A stretch of DNA of 64,000 nucleotides from Tanypteryx hageni. Its lineage: Eukaryota > Arthropoda > Insecta > Odonata > Petaluridae. Below the pieces are notes generated by a model. It made no database searches. It was given only the letters and a program-made list of their open reading frames with translations, and was not told the origin of the DNA. The stretch spans positions 59,270,057 to 59,334,056 of the forward strand of contig CM054120.1 in NCBI GenBank assembly GCA_028673005.1. Direction: 5' to 3'. Positions 36,691 to 48,295 of this stretch are shown in pieces. How positions within the stretch are numbered: position 1 is the first letter of the stretch; each line of letters begins with the position of its first letter. Made by a program: the position numbers and the translations under genes.

Positions 36691-38119
36691 TCAAAATTAG
36701 AATTTTTGTCTTAACTATTTGTCACGGTTATTGAGATGCAATAGAGCGAATTCTCCAAATTATTGTTTTTAATGGCAAAACAGAAATCCAATCTTCAACA
36801 TAACGTTTTTGTCAGCTATGGCTCTCATTTAACGACTCAAGTCTTTCTATAAAACCTATCACTTAAATGGGGCCCTAACGCCGCTTCGGGATTGACATGC
36901 CTGATGTATACTGTATACCTACATACATTTAAGTTCGTGAAATTTATGTTTAGATGCAATAACTGAGCAGGAACTGAATGGACATAGGGGACATTGCTAA
37001 CCTTACCCAGCAAGATTGGCCGGACGGTCCAAATACATATTTTTCTTATTAAGATGGCCTTAATGTACTTTTTAAAGAAAATATGTATAAAACATTCTAT
37101 TTGTTATTGCGTTTTCGTGATAAAGAAGGATGGCCAAATAGGGTCTTGCACACGGGCAGTCGTTACGCATGCCAAAACCGGGGCGCAGTAGCGCCAAGTA
37201 ACCGTGATAACAGTGGTCCCACGGAGGCCGCAAGCTGTCTGTATGGTGTAGGAAGGGACCTGCGAAAAATCTTGGTCATACCTTGGGGGGCATTATACTG
37301 TTAATGGATGGAGGTTCGATGAAAGACGAGATGTGGTTCGCTTGCCGTCTTTTAACAGCTCATGTCGAAGTTAACCAACGCTGCCCTGAAACATACGTAT
37401 ATAAGATATTGAAAGTTCTTTTGCTATCGATCGATGCCGGTGATTATTTCGGCCAATTTGAAAGGGCGAATAACAAAGAAAGGGATAAATGTACGCAATG
37501 CTATACTATGTAGTTTCCATATTCCCCCTTCCTTATGTGTAATGTTAAAATTGTCAGGTTATTATTGCATCCGTTTTCAAATAAAAATTTAACTATATAA
37601 ACATTCATCGTTAGAGTGTAACGCAATTTACCAGTGTAAATATCTTTAAAGATAAAACGCCATGATCATTGCCTTTTTAATCATCTATTATACTATTCAT
37701 GAGTATGTACTTATTTTACCATTTCGGCGTCATATGCTCCTTAGATTATCGTTATCAAGATAACTGAATATCGCTTGAGTGTCCTCTCCGAAAACGGATT
37801 TATTCAATCTTCCGTTTTTTTATAACGAGCGGAATTACCCGTTGAACATAAACGGGACTTTGTAGCGTGATTAAAATATAACTTCTGAGGTGTGAGCGAA
37901 AAACCTTTATATATATAGTAAATGTATTTGACTTTCAAAAATCGAAATTCCCGTGTAAATTTATGGGAAAATATAATTGTTTATATATATATGGTAAATG
38001 TTATTGTTTGATTAATTAATAAACTACTGACAATCATTTGAATTCTCCCAGAAAATGAAGCGCTGGAAATTTTTTACATTCTGGCATCAATATACGACTT
38101 TATTTGCCACTCTTTGGCT
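36691..38119. other. unassigned spacer with a GC-richer patch
   Basis: A GC-richer patch spans 37,120-37,310 with open frames on the plus strand of 65-76 codons and no domain I recognise. The short stretch 37,945-37,980 (CCCGTGTAAATTTATGGGAA) repeats a piece of the Helitron-family fragment at 38,497-38,531. Confidence 0.4.
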
Positions 38120-38699
38120 ACGTTATTTTTCCTCCTCGTATGTTTACTGAATAATAATATTATTCAATTATTATAGTGGCAATCTATTAAGATTGACATT
38201 GCGCGAAGCGAATAACACAATTCTTTCGTCTATTAGAATGCTCAATAGACGCAAATTCAATCGAAGGCAACATTGGAGGTCGCCCTTTCACACACCCGGA
38301 AAGAGTACGAAAAAGCCATAAAATATCTAAAAGAAATGCATGTTTCTGACAAATTTTTCTATATACCATGTAAACGTCGAATGAATAGAATATGTGATAT
38401 TTCTGCCGGTCAAATAAAACGAAAAAGGAGAAATTCGGTCCATATTTACATATTTGAATTAATAAAGGAAATAAACCTTACACCTTGAAAAATAGAAAAT
38501 CCCGTGTAAACTTATGGGAAAATATAATTGTCTCCCGGAGTCGGATCCGGGATTTTTTCCGGGATGTTTGATTTTTCTAGAGACCATCTCATGAGGGTTT
38601 AAGGATTGTTAATGTTTCAGCTCATAATTTCATTGGAAAATTATCCAAAAATACCGGTAGAGACAGACAGACGGACACTTGAGAATTATTATATAAGGA
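38120..38699 (-). mobile_element. Non-autonomous Helitron, 3'-truncated, minus strand
   Basis: On the minus strand it starts A|TCCTTATATAATAATTCTC at 38,699, then GTCCGTCTGTCTGTC, then matches the 62,471 Helitron block by block: GACTCCGGGAGACAATTGTA, ATTTTTCAAGGTnnAAGGTT, AAATATGGACCGAATTTCTC, then the CGTTATTCGCTTCGCGC block (about 38,200). Similarity ends near 38,120, before any hairpin and CTAG. The 5' TC and the preceding A fit a Helitron start. A 71-codon plus-strand frame across it is fortuitous. Confidence 0.7.
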
Positions 38700-39410
38700 T
38701 TACTTGCTTAGAGTGTGCTAAAGAAAATTACATAAATTGACGCTTTATTCGTAAAACTGTCGACCTACTGATGTATTATAGACAAATAACATTAATATTT
38801 CGTTCACGTTCTGTTTATAAGCCACTCCTCCAGACTGCTTACATCACCGTAAGTATTCCTGAGCTGCATGCGGCTCTTTAAGGACTTGCGCACGGCTCCC
38901 GAGAGCCACTCTTCCCGTTAAAACACCTAAAAGTTCCCCGGACGAAATTGGCTTTGTAAATTATTTAAATAGAAATTGGAGGGAATAAAAACTGTGAACG
39001 TATTATTAGAAGAAACATGTTTAGGGTGATGGCAAGAAGGAATAAAATTAATAGGTTTCATAGTCCCTTCAGCAGGTGAGCGAATCATTCAGCGAAAACA
39101 TAAGTCATTAAACAAAATGATTTCCTATTGTCAAGGGTGGCAAATTGTTACAGCGCAAACAGTTGAAAATATAGTTTTTTTAAGGATATATTTGGAAATA
39201 AAATTTAAGGCCAGCCGTAATTCTAAAAATAACATAAACCATCCTTCGTAGCAACGATTATAAACAATGTACGTTTACTTCAATATACATTTGCATTAAT
39301 GCGACCATTCCTACGTTTCTTAAAGAGATATTGTTGTAAGGTAGCGTAATTGCCCGTCAAATATAACGAGAATGCGTTGATTAAGTATTAAATTGAAGCC
39401 ACTTCACATT
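38700..39410. other. unassigned spacer
   Basis: AT-rich, no repeats or coding sequence that I can support. Confidence 0.4.
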
Positions 39411-39955
39411 CATTCTCCTTTATTCTCTTCCATCCTCTTCCCTCCCATTCTTGCTCCCTCTCCCCCTCTCTTTTTCCTGGAAAATAGACTTCCTAGTCTC
39501 GATCTCGCCATAATAAATACAATTATATTTTTATATATACTCTATCTCTTTCTCTCTCCTCCTTAATCTCCTTCTTCCTCGCCAGCCCTCCCTCTGCCTC
39601 CATCTCCCCATTTCTCCTCTAAAAATAGACTTTGTAGTCTTAATCTCCCCCTAAAAATACAATTATCTATATCTCCCTCTCCCTCCTCCTGTCTCTCTCC
39701 CTCCATCCATCCTTTGATCTCTATCTTCCTCGCCATCTCTTCCTCATTCTCTCCCTCTATCCTTCTGTAAAACATAGACTTTCTAGCCTCAATCTAGCCC
39801 TAATAAATACATTTATCTGCCTATCTCTCCCCCCTTTTCTAACTCCATCTCTCTCTCTCTCTCCTTCTCTCTCTCTCTCCTTCTCTCTCTCTCTTCTTCT
39901 CTCTCACTCCCTTTCATTCTCCCTCCCCCTCTCTCTCTCTCGTATAAAATCATTC
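39411..39955. repeat. CT-rich tract with embedded ~145-bp minisatellite
   Basis: Pyrimidine-rich throughout. A conserved spacer, AATAGACTTnnTAGTCTnnA followed by TCTnnCCnTAATAAATACA, occurs at about 39,483, 39,624 and 39,772 (spacings 141 and 148), separated by CT runs. The tail 39,841-39,945 is nearly pure CTCTCT. Confidence 0.8.
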
Positions 39956-40844
39956 AGAGCTCGCCTTCCTTAAGATTTTTCTAATATAAAAGGTCTGATA
40001 TTTCTGCCTATACTTTTGCGAATAACGGTGATGACGTAAATTATGACTTTTCGCGCCTAAAATTCCAATTACTCGATCAAATATGCAGAAATAAACTTTA
40101 AATTTGTCATAGATACGTAATCTATTCAGATTTTAAAATGCTATGACAAAGGAAAATTTACAAAAAACGTCCAGATTTCTACTCCAGGGGATGATTTGCA
40201 TTCACCATAAGGTAACACGTAAGAGTCGACCTTTTGACGCGCAGGCATTTTTAATTTGGTAAATAAAATTAGAAACCATTGACGTACGACCGTTCGATTT
40301 AGACCATTCTACTGAAGAAAATCAGCGTTTCTAATTCTGTTCACTGTCTTTCGCCAACAGTTCGAAATCCTTCGTGTTAAACGTTTCATTAACATATTTA
40401 GCGGAAATTTTGCTATTTTCACGGGATGTTTGTCTTGCCCACCAATTTTGTTGATTTACCTAAAAACCTTTTGTCACCTCAAATTTCAGAGGATCAAGCG
40501 TGCTTCGAAGTCTTTTAATACGAGATGAAGAGAATGACGGAAGGAGAGGGAAATGATTTTCACAGAAATCAATGTAAAAAATATTCTTTGCGTTATTTAC
40601 GAGAAGGAAACCTAAAAAGGTGAATTATTATTGGAATAGATTAACAATCGCAATAATGAGCTAAATTTAATATTAATGAAATAGAAAAAGTACGAAAATC
40701 TTATAAACGTGCTGGACGTTATAATTAACAAACCGAGGATGTAAAAATTGTATAGAGTTAAGGATTGGGCGACAGGTTACGGGAGTTAGGTGGAAGAAAT
40801 GATGACTTGAAAACGGTTTGGGAAAATGGGAGAGTAATAATAAT
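39956..40844. other. unassigned spacer
   Basis: AT-rich, no coding sequence or repeat recognised. Confidence 0.4.
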
Positions 40845-41060
40845 CCGCCTGTCCGTCCGCATGTTCATCTGCGAAACCACTGGACAGATGTTCATCAAAT
40901 TTAGGACAAAAGTGCAAAGAAAATGAGAAAATTATATAAATGGGTCACGTAGCCTAATCGGGAGTGCCACTTTACTGGTGACAAAAAATGAACTTTTCTT
41001 TACATCTCGTAAAATTTCACTTATAACTAAGCTTGGTAGGATTAGATTTAAATCGATAAA
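40845..41060 (+). repeat. Fragment related to the ~144-bp array family
   Basis: CCGCCTGTCCGTCCGCATG at 40,846 is followed by CATCAAATTTAGGACAAAAG and then CCTAATCGGGAGTGCCAC (40,953-40,970). A CCGT run, a CAAATTTAG block and a CTAAnCGGGnGTGCCAC block occur in the same order at 4,675-4,810 inside the tandem units. Confidence 0.5.
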
Positions 41061-41069
41061 CGTCGATAA

Positions 41070-41375
41070 ACATAAAACCTAAAAACATAATCAGAAAATC
41101 ATTATCATTGTAAAGCCCAAACGCAGTTAACTGAATAATATAATAATCTTCAATTATTAACCTTGCTACTTTAAGTTTGACATTGATACAACTATAATTG
41201 CTATGCTTCATAAAAAGCGCGAAGCAAATAACGCAATTGTTTTGTCTATTTGAAGGCTTAATAGACACTAATTGAATTAGAGGCGGGTCGCATTGGCAAC
41301 ACCCGGAACGAGTACGAAAAAGCTATAAAATTTCGGAAAGAAACGTGTGTTCCTTACAAATTCCCCCATGTAACG
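41070..41375 (-). mobile_element. Helitron-family internal fragment, minus strand
   Basis: Minus strand matches the interior of the 62,471 Helitron: GAATTTGTnAGnAACA, GAAATTTTATnGCTTTTT, GTTGCCAAnGCGAC, AATAGACnAAnnAATTGCGT, TTCGCGCTnTTTATGAAGCA and AATGTCAAACTTAA in the same order. Both termini are missing. Confidence 0.7.
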
Positions 41376-41382
41376 TCTAAGT

Positions 41383-41712
41383 CAGTGCAAGGCTTTCTAA
41401 AAATGCATTTTAAAATTACTTTTAATCTAGATACGAATTCATTAGAAGAAACGTTGTCTAGCTGAAAGAACGTAGTTCTTAATTTTTTAAAGAAGAATTC
41501 AAATAAGTACCGAATTAGCGTAAATATCTGCATTAAATCGAAAAAAACTGTTCATCTATACCCTTTTCAACAATGGAAATCTTTAAATACTATGACAACG
41601 AGTCGTTGCCAACAATCTCAATGCTTTTAAAGGGATCTGATATTATACGTTACCATTACAGTGATTTAATGCTTTTAATGGAAACTAATGCCTTCAAAAC
41701 GAACTTCCATAA
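41383..41712 (+). repeat. Dispersed ~330-bp repeat, copy 1
   Basis: Begins CAGTGCAAGGCTTTCTAAAA and shares with 58,986-59,316 the blocks GTTGTCTAGnTGAAAGAACG, ACCGAATTAGCGTAAATA, CAACAAnGGAAAT and GAACTTCCA in order. Both copies are diverged. Whether it belongs to the Helitron family fragment beside it is unknown. Confidence 0.7.
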
Positions 41713-42784
41713 CTCGAATCTCAAGGGAAAGTAAAATTTATTTGAGTTACGGAAATATGTTTTTTTCTTTTTTATTTAGTCGACTTAACATCAAGTTAAT
41801 TAAGTATATAAGTTAACTATTTCTAATTTTCAATATAATGCATATTATGAAAACATCATCATCAATATTTTCCTCCGGTAATAAGTATGTGAGGTTTCAC
41901 TGTATCCAAAACTCTAATTGCATCACGCACTGTGATTGAATGTATCATAGACAATTGCAATTCCCACGTTCTACTGAATGCACAAACATATCGATTAAAT
42001 TTGGATTATCGACTGTAGGAAGGAGCGAATAGGTTTGCTTTTCCCCAGGGCTATAAGGGATCACAATCGAAGAATCAACCCCGGTAGGAGTGACGGTAAA
42101 ACGTGAAAAGTATTTTAATGTTGTGTATCGAGAAATTTTACCTTATTTCAATTGTTAAATATAATGGCGTCATACTGGTTTCTCGATATCTTTATCCAAA
42201 TACGTGCTAAATGCACGGATGATGATTCCATAAATGTAACAGAAAATATCATATTTTTTTGCATATATTTAAAGTATAGGGTATTGTTTTAATGATGATT
42301 ATTCTTATTGCTCATGGAGTGCGATCTGAATTTCGAAACTTGAAATATAGAAACTTGGACACGAGTTGCAACAGAATTTGGAAATTACGGATAGTTGCCT
42401 TAATTTGGCGGAAAATTACAAACATTCAGCTAGAACTCATGGAATTTATTATCTAATACATATAGGCTCCACGTGGCTGAAGTTCTGTTGCCCTGGAGAT
42501 CACGTTGGATTATTTACGAGTTTAGATCTTGGTAAATGGTGATTTTTACAGCGCTTGCAGCACCGGCAACTCGTATTAGTTATATATAATCGTATATTTT
42601 CGGAGATATAAATTCGAGACTGTACCAAACATGCAAATATGTATTTAGTCTACATCGATTGGAACCAAGATTCATATTCTATTAGATTGAAAAACATATT
42701 CTCTTCTCCATACGTCAGATATGAGGGACCGATAAAAAATTTATTCAGAGACAAAACCTCGAGAATTTCAACGTGGACCTAGGA
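41713..42784. other. unassigned spacer
   Basis: AT-rich; nothing coding or repeated recognised. Confidence 0.4.
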
Positions 42785-43330
42785 AAAATTTCCCATGGAC
42801 TCGAACCCTGGAATCGCGGAGAGAAAGATATGCCTCGTTGCTCTTCAACTCGAAAAGACTAACAAAACGGAAACAAAATTTAGTTTATTCGTTGACCCAC
42901 GTGAGCTCAAAAAACGTCGAATTTCCGCGTTAAAAACAATTTTCGTTATCGATTTGATGCCTCTTTGAAATTTGACGAAATTAAAGTAAAACTATTTTTG
43001 TGCGTTTCTGGCTCAAGTTTCTTTCAATGATAATAAGTAATTTTAAGATACGAGTGAAAAATTCGCTGTACTCATTCCCATGATATTTTAATGGGAAGAA
43101 TAAAACTCCTGGATGCGAACTTGAGACTTTGAGATTGAAAGCGTCCTCCCCCGACCTTCCCCAGGATGGAGGTGAATTCCAAGCAAAATTTGGCAGCATC
43201 GCGATGTCCGAGAAATTACGGTTAACTCAATCCCAAGCTATTCTAAAAAAGTGAAAGCACCTGGAATTGAACTCGGGACCTCGGAATCGAATGAAAACGT
43301 GTCCGTTGATCTATTCCGTGGTGGAAGGTG
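42785..43330. repeat. three SINE-like or tRNA-box-like degenerate blocks
   Basis: At 42,791, 43,107 and 43,259 a similar block recurs: CTGGAnTnGAACnnGGGACC-like sequence, then GGAATCGnnnGnnAA and a pyrimidine-rich GTnCCGTTGATCT-like end. On the minus strand the core resembles a tRNA B box (GGTTCGAGTCC). Only one half of a tRNA-like promoter is visible and no clover-leaf can be drawn, so these may be SINE-like relics or just a minor repeat. Confidence 0.35.
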
Positions 43331-44768
43331 CAACAAGTTGGTTGCTCTAGCAATATTTTCCTTTTTACTGTCGTAGAAATTTGTGCCATTAATGCCTTTG
43401 CGTTTTGATACAAACAATAAATTGGAGTGAGCATCTGATTCTACGGTAGCTTCAATTTATCGAAGGTAGTTATACTTCGTCTATTTTACTCGCCTTTACA
43501 AATTAAAATGAAAAATTATTGTTTAAAATAAATGGAGAAATTTAGTCACGGAACGTAAAATTAACCAGAGAGAGGGAAAACAACTTTGTCTCATCGCGGG
43601 GTGTTCGCCACTAATTATTTCGTTGATAGAATGCAAAATTTCTAGTCTCTCATTTGTATTTTCTTCCCAATTCGGTCATGGAAATCCCAATGATGATTGT
43701 AAATCGGCTTAGACGATTGTTTCCGAAGACTAGCCTCAATTATTCCTTCGCCTTCCTGCATTAACATCCATATTCTTACGAAAATAATACAGAACTACCC
43801 TTAAATCAGTTTTCTTTGCGCTTCCATTGGAAGAGTATCTGTTTCTTAATGGTGCGCTTGGCTGAAAGTCAGAAGAAAAGAAGAAAGTTCGCTCTTTATG
43901 CATACGGATCGAAGCATTTGCATAAGCGTTTGCTTTTGCTGCTTTTTATGCATGCCACTCATTATCTCGGTTAAATATAGCGAGCTAAATTTAATAGAAT
44001 GGTACTCGAACATTTTAAATTGGATCTACATATTAGAAAGTGCCATTCGGACTATAGATTTAATAACGTTTTAGTGACTGCGAAAGAAATTGTGGAAAAC
44101 GGCTGATGCGACATTTTCCGTCACATAATCGATTCTTTCTCGAAAAACAATTTTGAGCACAAAAACAATTATGAGATAATCCAGGATGTCAAACAAAGTT
44201 TTTATTTTTTCATATTGGATGCACCTGTCCAGTACTTGTAAGAAAGATTCGAATTATTAGATAGCCTTAATGATGCATTTATTTCTTTTGGACAAAATAA
44301 AAGATATTCGTCCGGTTAGTAAAAAAGGAGGAAAAGAAGCACTTTATGGATCCAGGTTCTAAATTATCTGATAATATTAGGAAAGTATGTGACATTAACG
44401 CCTTTGATAGTTGTTATGAGCTCGAAATAACTCTCGAGTTATTTTAAACCAAGAATGACAGTTTCTCATTTTCTGGATTATATGTTCGCGAATTGATTAT
44501 TAGGCACGTGTATCATCGTTTCGATTTATCTTCGGGCTTTTTTAATCCCGTCCGATTTCAATCAAAATTTCTGAATTTATTATATTTGTTCGAATAAATT
44601 ATTTTTTTGCAGCATAGCCAGTGACTACGGAAATTTCGATTCCGTGAACTTTTCCTTTCCCCATTTAAATAGTGAATCAATGTTTTCAATAATGCCGTGA
44701 AATGGCTGCAACGCGTTTACAACTCCGGGATTCTAGCAACGCCTAACACCGAAGATTGAATTCAAGTA
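43331..44768. other. unassigned spacer
   Basis: No recognisable gene, terminal repeat or array. Open frames are all short. Confidence 0.4.
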
Positions 44769-45089
44769 CAGTAGAATCTCGATAAATAGAGTTTTGGTAA
44801 TCCGAGCTCCACTTAATATACAAGGTCGAGTTCTGAGAGATATCGCAACGAATAAAGATGTATGACAAAGAAACAAAATACTCTCGATGGTTTTTTCCTC
44901 ATTAATTTACTATACTTATGTTTTATTATTGTGTCATTTCTCAAAGAAGATTAAATTGTTTTGTAATTGTTTTTAATAATATATATATCTAAATACGTGA
45001 AGGTTTTTTACAACATTATATTTAGTCATTCCGTATAATCCGAGTGCTCAATAATCCGATTTGGTTATCTCGGATTATCAACACTACTG
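44769..45089. mobile_element. Tigger/pogo-type MITE (321 bp)
   Basis: Starts TA|CAGTAGAATCTCGATAAATA and ends GGATTATCAACACTACTG|TA, giving termini CAGTAG...GATAA in inverted orientation with a TA target duplication on both sides. Subterminal GTAATCCGAG (44,796) and inverted CGGATTATnC blocks occur repeatedly. CAGTAnAACCTCGATTAnCCG-like ends with TA duplication are typical of pogo/Tigger transposons. There is no coding sequence, so it is non-autonomous. The termini are imperfect, so it is moderately old. Confidence 0.85.
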
Positions 45090-45404
45090 TAACATGAGAT
45101 TTCGTTAATTCTTGCCTTAAATCGTCTTTCTATGTCGTTAATTTAAATAGTTACCATCATAAAACTTCCTTTAAGAAGAAATAGCAGTTTCGTTCGATTG
45201 TGTCATTGGCTACGTATCTGCATAATTATATGCTGGTTATTCATGAATAAATAAACAGTTTGTTGAGAAAAAATAGCATTTATTGACAACAGAATGAAGA
45301 AAATTTGTCGCAATCCAATCCTGGGAGAGTCGAGTTTTATGTGATGATGGAACGTCCATTCGTCTTCAAGTATTTATTGCCAAGACCACTGAAGCGGTTT
45401 TTCT

Positions 45405-45474
45405 TCAAAATTTGTAGATCTTTTCATTGATTTTGTATCCTTCCTCGACTTTTTTCTGGAGGGCATTTTGCTGC
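45405..45474 (-). CDS. candidate last coding exon (22 residues)
   Basis: On the minus strand a branch-point-like CCTAAAC is followed 12 bases on by TTTCTTCCAG, a reasonable 3' splice site, then an exon reading QQNALQKKVEEGYKINEKIY then KF and TGA (45,405-45,407). Two AATAAA hexamers follow, at 45,373-45,378 and 45,279-45,284. Charged, coil-prone composition differs from the TE remnants nearby. No upstream exon could be joined with confidence; the open stretch 45,888-46,139 on the same strand is a possible one but lacks a convincing donor. I do not recognise the protein. A chance match is quite possible at this length. Confidence 0.3.
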
Positions 45475-47100
45475 CTGGAAGAAATTGTTTAGGCCAAAAA
45501 AATTATTCATTAACAAAAATTATTAGAATATTCCCATTTAAAATTTATCAAAACATGAAAGTTGCAAAGACTTTTAATTGGAGAAGAGAATGATTATATC
45601 TGTCAGCACCAGGTTATAATGTGCCAAAACAGAGGCCATATTTAAGCTGAAAAAATTTAACGGCATGTACCATATTATGCACACCGGACCAAAAAGGGTT
45701 AAGGAGTGGTTTCGGCATGGGTAGGAGTGATACCGGCCCATGCCATGTCCAAGTTCATTGATAATAAAAACTTTCAAAAAGGGAAATGAAAAAATTTAAG
45801 TGAATCTAGAGGACATGCTACGAGTGTTCTCTAGATTCTCAGCAATCATTTAAGAGGTACACCCATTTGCGAGTTTAGTGGTGATACTCATCCGTATCTT
45901 GATGGATGGGCTCTTTGAAGTTGCAGCTTTTCCTTGATCCATGTTAGGTTGTCATTCTCGAATTCCATGCATGCGCAGATGATGGTGTTGCTAGGTTCGG
46001 TTTGCTGGTAATTGGATGCGGAGTGGCTGGCGACAGGCAGCAGAAGATTCCTTACTTGGAAGTTGCCTCCAGGGCAGGCATGTGGGCTGAATTGAGGCGA
46101 CCTGTCCAACATATTTGGCGATAGAAATTTAGTATGCAATTAGGAGAATAATAACCAATATTCATCTGGCAGTTGCCATATATTATTACTATTTATTACA
46201 TTTAGTTCTTCATTGACAGTGATAGAGAGAAATTGATCCACAGACTTCCTAGCCCACCCAAAGAGGTGCTGTGAAATAGGCTCGTTTCCCCTTTTAAGAA
46301 TGGAGGGGTTCGCCCCCAAACTGCAACTGTTTATTGCCCGGGCAGCAATTGCAGCAAGAGAGCCCTATGAAAACCATGTTACGGCACCGTGTGTGACAAC
46401 AGGTGCCGCCAAGGAAAGAAAGAAAGGACAGCTTTTGGAAGAACGGTTTTTTTTCACGCACCTTGTGAGGAGTATTGGCCAAGCGACCAGTGTGCATTGT
46501 AGGAAATCCTTATAACTAGACATCGTTACATCTAGACTAAAATTAAATTAAGTTTAGTGTTCACTCTAATTTTCCCCTTCCCCCCGACTTTAAGGTAGAG
46601 ATTTCCTTATCACCCGTTCAGTGGGCCCTAGCGGAGGGATGCCATGCCTACTATGACTTACTCATTACACCACTTACGCTGGAAGAGAGCGGGATTGGAG
46701 GATTTGATTCCCGGGAATCGTAGAGCCCCTACCTGTGCTGTGGCAAATCCTCCATCGGCGGAAGGACTCAGCGTTCCAGCGGCGAACGAAAATCCTCTTG
46801 ATGCACTCGCACATCACCATCACAGAATGGCCATTGCACACACACACAAACACACTTACTTCACTGTGGTTGGCTGGTTGAGAGATGCCGGAGGTCCCTC
46901 GAGGATGAAGCTTCGAGACGTGCAGGCCTGCAGTCGAGGTAGTGGAGAAGTCGAATAGGCATGGGATGTCAGGTTGAACGGGGAAGGGAAAGCGGGAGGA
47001 GAAGCGCTAGGTGCCGGTCAGGAGCGAGGGTTCGAGTGTATAGGGAGGGATGGGGAAAAGTCAACGGGTGCCTAATTCGTGCCAGTCCTGAAATGAATAA
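45475..47100. other. unassigned stretch, possible single-copy or transcribed DNA
   Basis: Contains several open frames of 60-104 codons, notably 45,888-46,139 (minus; ends in FENDNLTWIKEKLQLQRAHP) and 46,644-46,958 (plus; histidine-rich patch, CA repeat beneath it at 46,838-46,857). None has a recognised domain or convincing splice sites. 46,600-47,060 is GC-richer than the surroundings. Confidence 0.35.
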
Positions 47101-47839
47101 AGGATAGATGTAAGACTAATCGACTAAAACCTGCGTTGTCGGCAGTTGAAGAAACTGCTCGAAATTAGGCGTCTTAAATTCTTTGAGAGCAATGCCAGAG
47201 ATGTGGTTCATGTATAATTGAAATATGCACTGGTTTATGGTATTGTAAGAATTAAAGCGCAAACAGCGACCCTTTCCTGTTCTCGGGATAATAATGGCAA
47301 ATAAATGGTCATTTTTTAAAATATACAAATTTATCTTCTTTAAAATGGCAATGGAAATAATAACCATGGTAAAGTTGAAGTTAATTGTCGGCACTAACAT
47401 TATAAGTGATTTATGGATCAAATGAATAGATTTCCCATCCAAAAAAAATGGCTGTTAATCTTTGCTTTTTGACTGATTGCTGTCTTGTTGAATTTTTTGA
47501 CAAATAATGGATTTGTTAACCACTTATTTTGTCCATTTTATTAGCGGAAGATCTTTTATGTCATAGATAAATAAGGTCCTTCAATTAATGAATTCGAGGA
47601 AATATGGAGCATAAAATAAGTATCGTGGAATAAATAGTTATGGTTTAACATGCTCCTGGATGATAATGCAGTCAAGTGCTGTTTTTATTAAAGTACTTAC
47701 TTCCTCATAGTGATTGCCCCATATTCCGTTTACTCTTCCAGATTAATACGGAATTCGTAGTAAGGAGTAGGAGGAATCGTGGATAGATTGGCATTAAACG
47801 AACATGCAGAATTGGGTATGTCGAGGAGGATATGGGAAG
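47101..47839. other. unassigned spacer
   Basis: Holds a 108-codon minus-strand open frame at 47,116-47,442 with no recognisable domain; amino-acid composition is what AT-rich non-coding DNA gives. Confidence 0.35.
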
Positions 47840-48295
47840 GAGGTGGTCTGCAGAGTGGAGTGGGGAGAAAGGGAGAAAGCAAGCATGAGTGTCAGAAGGA
47901 ATCGGCAGACCTCCTAACTTCTCCTAACTCGGTTAACAAGTGTACGTGAAGGAGAGGGGCGACGAAGCAAAGCGTAATGTGAAAGGGAATGCTGGAGCAA
48001 TGCCGATAAACGGTAGGAATATCGCAGTTTAATGCGGTGTTCTTTACGAATGGAGAATTGGTCGAGGGTGGTTGAAATGAGGGTAGGAGGGAAGAGGTAG
48101 AGTGAGAAAGGAAGGGGAAGAGAGAGGGAGGGCGAGACGGAGGGAGAGAGGATTCGGGAGGGAGGGAGAGGGAAGCATTGGGGGGTAGGGACGGGTGAAC
48201 GGAGATAGGGAGAGATAGGCTGGATAGAGGGAAGGGGAAAGGAGGGGAGGATCTGCAGGAGAGTGTACGTGGGGAGATTTTTGGTATGTGCAATG
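47840..48295. repeat. GA-rich purine tract
   Basis: Plus strand is dominated by GGGAGA, GAGGGA and GGAAGG runs, densest at 48,085-48,265. The 133-codon minus-strand open frame across it is serine/proline low complexity and not a gene. Confidence 0.85.

Noticed and set aside
46838..46857. His-rich peptide as metal-binding protein
   Set aside because: The histidines come from a CAC/CA repeat; no other sign of coding.
47892..48293. 133-codon serine/proline-rich minus-strand frame
   Set aside because: Entirely within a GA-rich purine tract; low-complexity translation only.
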